DNA from: Myxococcales bacterium
GTDB taxonomy: Bacteria > Myxococcota > Myxococcia > Myxococcales > Myxococcaceae
Reading direction: 5' to 3'
DNA length: 8,685 nt
Assembly: GCA_003153055.1 (NCBI GenBank)
Contig: PMBV01000096.1
Span: forward strand, 1-8,685
A model generated the notes under the pieces. That model saw only the letters and a list, made by a program, of their open reading frames with translations, had not been told where the DNA came from and ran no database searches. Positions within the stretch are counted from its first letter, which is position 1. Every line of letters starts with the position of its first letter. The translations under genes and the position numbers were made by a program. Below are positions 6,362 to 8,685 of the stretch, piece by piece.

Positions 6362-8082
6362 GGTGGCACCAGTGGGCTCTGATGGACCGCGCGCGCCTGA
6401 ATGATGTCGAAGTCCTGGCAGATGTCCCCCGCCCACCCCCAGAACATGATGTTCTGCGTGGGTGGGTGAGTCAGCCCGTCGAAGAAGATGCCGTCGCTGA
6501 CGAGGCCCGTCGGCGTCGTAGCGTCCGGCCCCTCGACGCGATGGCCGAGGTTCAAGATGTGGCCGAGCTCGTGGCACATGATATTGGCATACAACCGCTG
6601 GTCCGCCAGGACGGCTGGGTCCCCGATGTTGTCGCACAGGAACATGGCGAACAGCCGCGGGTGCCCCGGCCGTTGGACGGCACTGATGAGGTTCATGTTG
6701 ACCGGGCCCGCGGCGGCGTCCGGAAGCACGCCAGTGGGACTGACCCAGGAAGTGCTGGGTGCGCCGCTGTCAGTCACCTGCGGTCTCGCCCCAGGCGCGG
6801 CGGCGACGTTGCTGGCTGGAAAGTCCGTGGCGGCGCCGCCGATCCCCGCCCGGCGTTCAGAATGAATGTAGGCAAAGTTCATCACATCGCGCCGGTAGTT
6901 CAGCACAGTGGCCCTCACGCTCAACACGTCGGAGTCGATGTGCCAGGTCGTGCCTTTGGCGACGGAGATGCGGAAGATACCAGGTGTCGCGGTGGCCGTG
7001 GCTCCGTTGGTCCGCAGTGGATTGGTGTCCAGTACCAGCTCGAGAGCGACCTGCCGCAGGAACCGATTGGCGATGTTCAAGTGGTCCAGCACGTTGCCGG
7101 GCGTCGCGCGGGGCCAGGAGGTCGCGTTCGGGCCGTTCAGTATGTTGAACCGGCAGGGAATCTGTTTGACCCCCAGTACCAGCGCACGGAACGTCGACAT
7201 GAGCTCGCCGCGAAATCGCAACTCCAGCGCCACCTCGCCCGCGGCGGTGCCATAGACCATGACCTTGAGCCCATGATTGGGACCGAGGAAGCTCACCGCG
7301 CCACCGGCAATCGGGCGCACGGTCCATTCTAGCCGAGGATCGTCGGGAGCAAAGGCAAGCGTGTTCGGGCGATAGAAGGTCACCTCGATGCGAGCCGCGT
7401 TGGTCGCATCGGCCACCGGTGGAGCCCCAGCGGCGGGCGCGGCGCCACCCGGGGCCGTGAGGATCGGGATCACCGATGGATTCGGAACAACGTTGATGGG
7501 GTCGCCGGGAGCGATCGCCGTCCCCCCATTGTTTTCCACGCTCAGCACCGGCCCGGCCGGAAGACCCCGTGGGGGAAGCGCGGCGGGCACCGGGCGAACG
7601 GGGTGAATCTCAATGCGCGCGATGATGGGCACGCCCGAGACCGTCGTGCATGCGGCGTTTCCAGCGGCACTCCGGCAGGCGAACACTTCGTCCGGCGGGT
7701 GGTGCCCGAAGTGGCCGTCGACGAGCAGCTCGACGCCCCACTCGAGCGTGAAGAACTCGGTGTCCTGTCGAAAGCTGCGCTCAGCCCATGGAGGGCGCAG
7801 CGTCTGGCCTACAGTGCCGAGGTCGTCGTCGAACAGGAGGTCCTCGTCCATGCCGTTGAACGTCACGACCACCTGCGCTTTGCCTGTGACGTCCACCTCC
7901 GCGGACCACGTTGCAGCGGGCAAGTTGATCCATTGCCCCTCGCGAGCATCGAAGATCTGCTTGCGGTTGCCGACCGGCTTTCCGTCTACCGCGGCGATGA
8001 AATAGAACTCTCCCGAGCCAAACCAATCAGCGTCATTCTTGACGAAGAGGCGTCGAAAGATGACCTTGATCTTTTCCGCCAA
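6358..8082 (-). CDS. Metzincin-like zinc metalloprotease without signal peptide
   Basis: This 574-residue protein carries a zinc-protease site near its C-terminus: HELGHILNLGH at residues 504-514, with His504, His508 and His514 as ligands and Glu505 as the general base. About 32 residues later, QNIMFWGW (543-550) holds the Met-turn methionine (546). This is the metzincin layout, with Asn where Gly is most usual. The catalytic domain probably spans about 305-574 (HLNIANRFLRQVALELVLD at 334-352). Upstream are a Pro/Gly/Ala-rich linker (about 160-225), an Ig-like beta domain (about 228-303) and a beta-rich N-terminal domain (about 20-122) whose acidic loop DEDLLFDDDLG resembles a C2 calcium loop. 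There is no Sec or Tat signal. I chose TTG 8082 because GGGGGA lies 6 nt upstream; TTG 8088 is the alternative. It is the first gene of a coupled four-gene operon and the likely payload. Confidence 0.85.
   Translation of the reverse strand: MAEKIKVIFRRLFVKNDADWFGSGEFYFIAAVDGKPVGNRKQIFDAREGQWINLPAATWSAEVDVTGKAQVVVTFNGMDEDLLFDDDLGTVGQTLRPPWAERSFRQDTEFFTLEWGVELLVDGHFGHHPPDEVFACRSAAGNAACTTVSGVPIIARIEIHPVRPVPAALPPRGLPAGPVLSVENNGGTAIAPGDPINVVPNPSVIPILTAPGGAAPAAGAPPVADATNAARIEVTFYRPNTLAFAPDDPRLEWTVRPIAGGAVSFLGPNHGLKVMVYGTAAGEVALELRFRGELMSTFRALVLGVKQIPCRFNILNGPNATSWPRATPGNVLDHLNIANRFLRQVALELVLDTNPLRTNGATATATPGIFRISVAKGTTWHIDSDVLSVRATVLNYRRDVMNFAYIHSERRAGIGGAATDFPASNVAAAPGARPQVTDSGAPSTSWVSPTGVLPDAAAGPVNMNLISAVQRPGHPRLFAMFLCDNIGDPAVLADQRLYANIMCHELGHILNLGHRVEGPDATTPTGLVSDGIFFDGLTHPPTQNIMFWGWAGDICQDFDIIQARAVHQSPLVPP
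6541..6573 (-). other. Zinc-binding active site HELGHILNLGH
   Basis: The codons encode HExxHxxNxxH, with the three histidine ligands and the glutamate of metzincins. Position 8 is Asn instead of the more common Gly. The Met-turn NIMFW is encoded further along at about 6439-6453. Confidence 0.85.
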
Positions 8083-8199
8083 TCTCAATCCCCCAAATCA
8101 GTCTTGGCAGCGAACTGTGGCACGAGGGATTGTAGCGCATCGATCTCTTCTCGCACCAGTCAGGGAAGAACCTAGGTCTCCCAGCGTTAGAGTAGCGTC
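8083..8199 (-). promoter_or_regulatory. Leader and probable promoter region of the protease operon
   Basis: This 117-nt gap between the kdpE stop and the protease start is the only non-coding space ahead of the four-gene operon. GGGGGA at 8089-8094 is the ribosome binding site for TTG 8082. TACAAT at 8129-8134 (minus strand) is a fair -10 hexamer, but no convincing -35 stands 16-19 nt before it. GGGAAG...CTCCC at 8163-8182 around the palindrome ACCTAGGT is an imperfect inverted repeat without a T-run. Transcription could start here or read through from kdpE. Confidence 0.35.
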
Positions 8200-8685
8200 T
8201 CAGCCCTTCAGCCGGTACCCAACCCCGGGCTCGGTCAGCAGCAATTGGGGGTCCGAGGGATCGACCTCGACCTTCCGCCGGAGCTGCGCCATGTACACCC
8301 GGAGGTACGCTCGCTGGGTCGTGTGCCCTGGCCCCCAGATCTCGTTGAGGAGCTGAGGGTGCGTGACGACCTTGCCCACGTGCTTCATCAGGTACACGAG
8401 GAGCTCATATTCCTGGGGCGTCAGGTGGACCTCGCGTCGGCCGACCTTCACCAGGCGCCGCTCGAGATCGATCTCGAGGTCGCCCGTTCGAAGGACCGCG
8501 CGCGCGCGACGGCTCCCCATCCACGCCTCGCGACGGAGCGCGACGCGGATGCGGGCCAGCAGCTCGCTGGCGCTGAAGGGCTTGGTCACGTAATCGTCGG
8601 CTCCAACTTCGAGCGCTTTCACTTTGTCTTCCTCACGGTACCGAGCGCTGACGACGATGATGGGTTTCTGGGACCCTTCATCGCG
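8200..8685 (-). CDS. kdpE: KdpE-type response regulator, 5' end cut by window
   Basis: This is the C-terminal 161 residues of an OmpR/PhoB-class response regulator; the gene continues beyond the window end. The visible receiver part has PIIVVSAR (8-15), with its conserved Ser/Thr position, and GADDYVTKPF (28-37), with the conserved Lys35. The phosphoacceptor Asp lies outside the window. The winged-helix DNA-binding domain follows: VHLTPQEYELLVYLMKHVG (86-104), THPQLLNEIWGPG (108-120), YLRVYMAQLRRKVE (127-140) and LLTEPGVGYRL (149-159). The WGPG...RAYLRVYMAQLRRK and LLTEPGVGYRL pattern and the SAR-REEDKV-AL-GADDYVTKPF stretch are those of KdpE, which with the sensor kinase KdpD induces the KdpFABC potassium pump. 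I expect kdpD and the pump genes just outside. Other OmpR-class regulators remain possible until the flank is seen. Confidence 0.85.
   Translation of the reverse strand, partial: RDEGSQKPIIVVSARYREEDKVKALEVGADDYVTKPFSASELLARIRVALRREAWMGSRRARAVLRTGDLEIDLERRLVKVGRREVHLTPQEYELLVYLMKHVGKVVTHPQLLNEIWGPGHTTQRAYLRVYMAQLRRKVEVDPSDPQLLLTEPGVGYRLKG

Noticed and set aside
6362..6637. Upstream extension of paralogue A
   Set aside because: It overlaps the catalytic region of the protease gene out of frame. The GTGA overlap at 6361 is the natural start.
8163..8182. Imperfect palindrome as a kdpE terminator
   Set aside because: The centre leaves almost no loop, the arms are bulged, and no T-run follows.
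1..8685. CRISPR array, tRNA or rRNA genes
   Set aside because: No regularly spaced short repeats and no tRNA- or rRNA-like segments were seen on either strand.

Overview
The window is GC-rich bacterial DNA with tightly packed genes, several GTG or TTG starts, and 1-4 nt stop/start overlaps. Its gene content (a LysM/peptidoglycan-binding protein of a type met near secretion-system tips, a metzincin-like protease, a lipoprotein glycosidase, KdpE) suggests a delta-type proteobacterium, probably a myxobacterium. That taxonomic call is inference; no rRNA or marker gene is present.

Left part (1-3268). Bases 1-352 hold no convincing gene. A thiopurine S-methyltransferase gene (tpm, minus strand) is divergent from a two-gene plus-strand unit. 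That unit encodes an exported, probably beta-barrel protein of unknown function and, overlapping it by 4 nt, a family 1 glycoside hydrolase that carries a lipoprotein signal. Both catalytic glutamates of the hydrolase are present.

Middle (3345-3970). A Phd/YefM-type antitoxin and a ParE/RelE-type toxin form an ATGA-overlapping toxin-antitoxin module. It converges on the next cluster with only 8 bp between the stop codons.

Right part (3979-8082, minus strand). Four genes form one coupled operon, in transcription order: (i) a 574-residue metzincin-like zinc protease with no Sec signal, a beta-rich front half with an acidic loop, and a C-terminal HELGH...H site plus Met-turn; (ii) and (iii) two tandem paralogues of an unrecognised, probably all-helical family (146 of 244 aligned residues identical by my hand count, no gaps); (iv) a LysM plus PG_binding_1 protein. 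Every junction is a 1-13 nt overlap. The best reading is a payload cassette: a protease delivered by a non-Sec route, with the duplicated helical proteins as immunity, chaperone or adaptor factors and the LysM protein giving cell-wall contact. No secretion-machinery gene is inside the window, so this remains a hypothesis.

Right edge (8200-8685). The C-terminal two thirds of a KdpE-type response regulator, cut by the window end, suggests that a kdp potassium-transport locus flanks the cassette.
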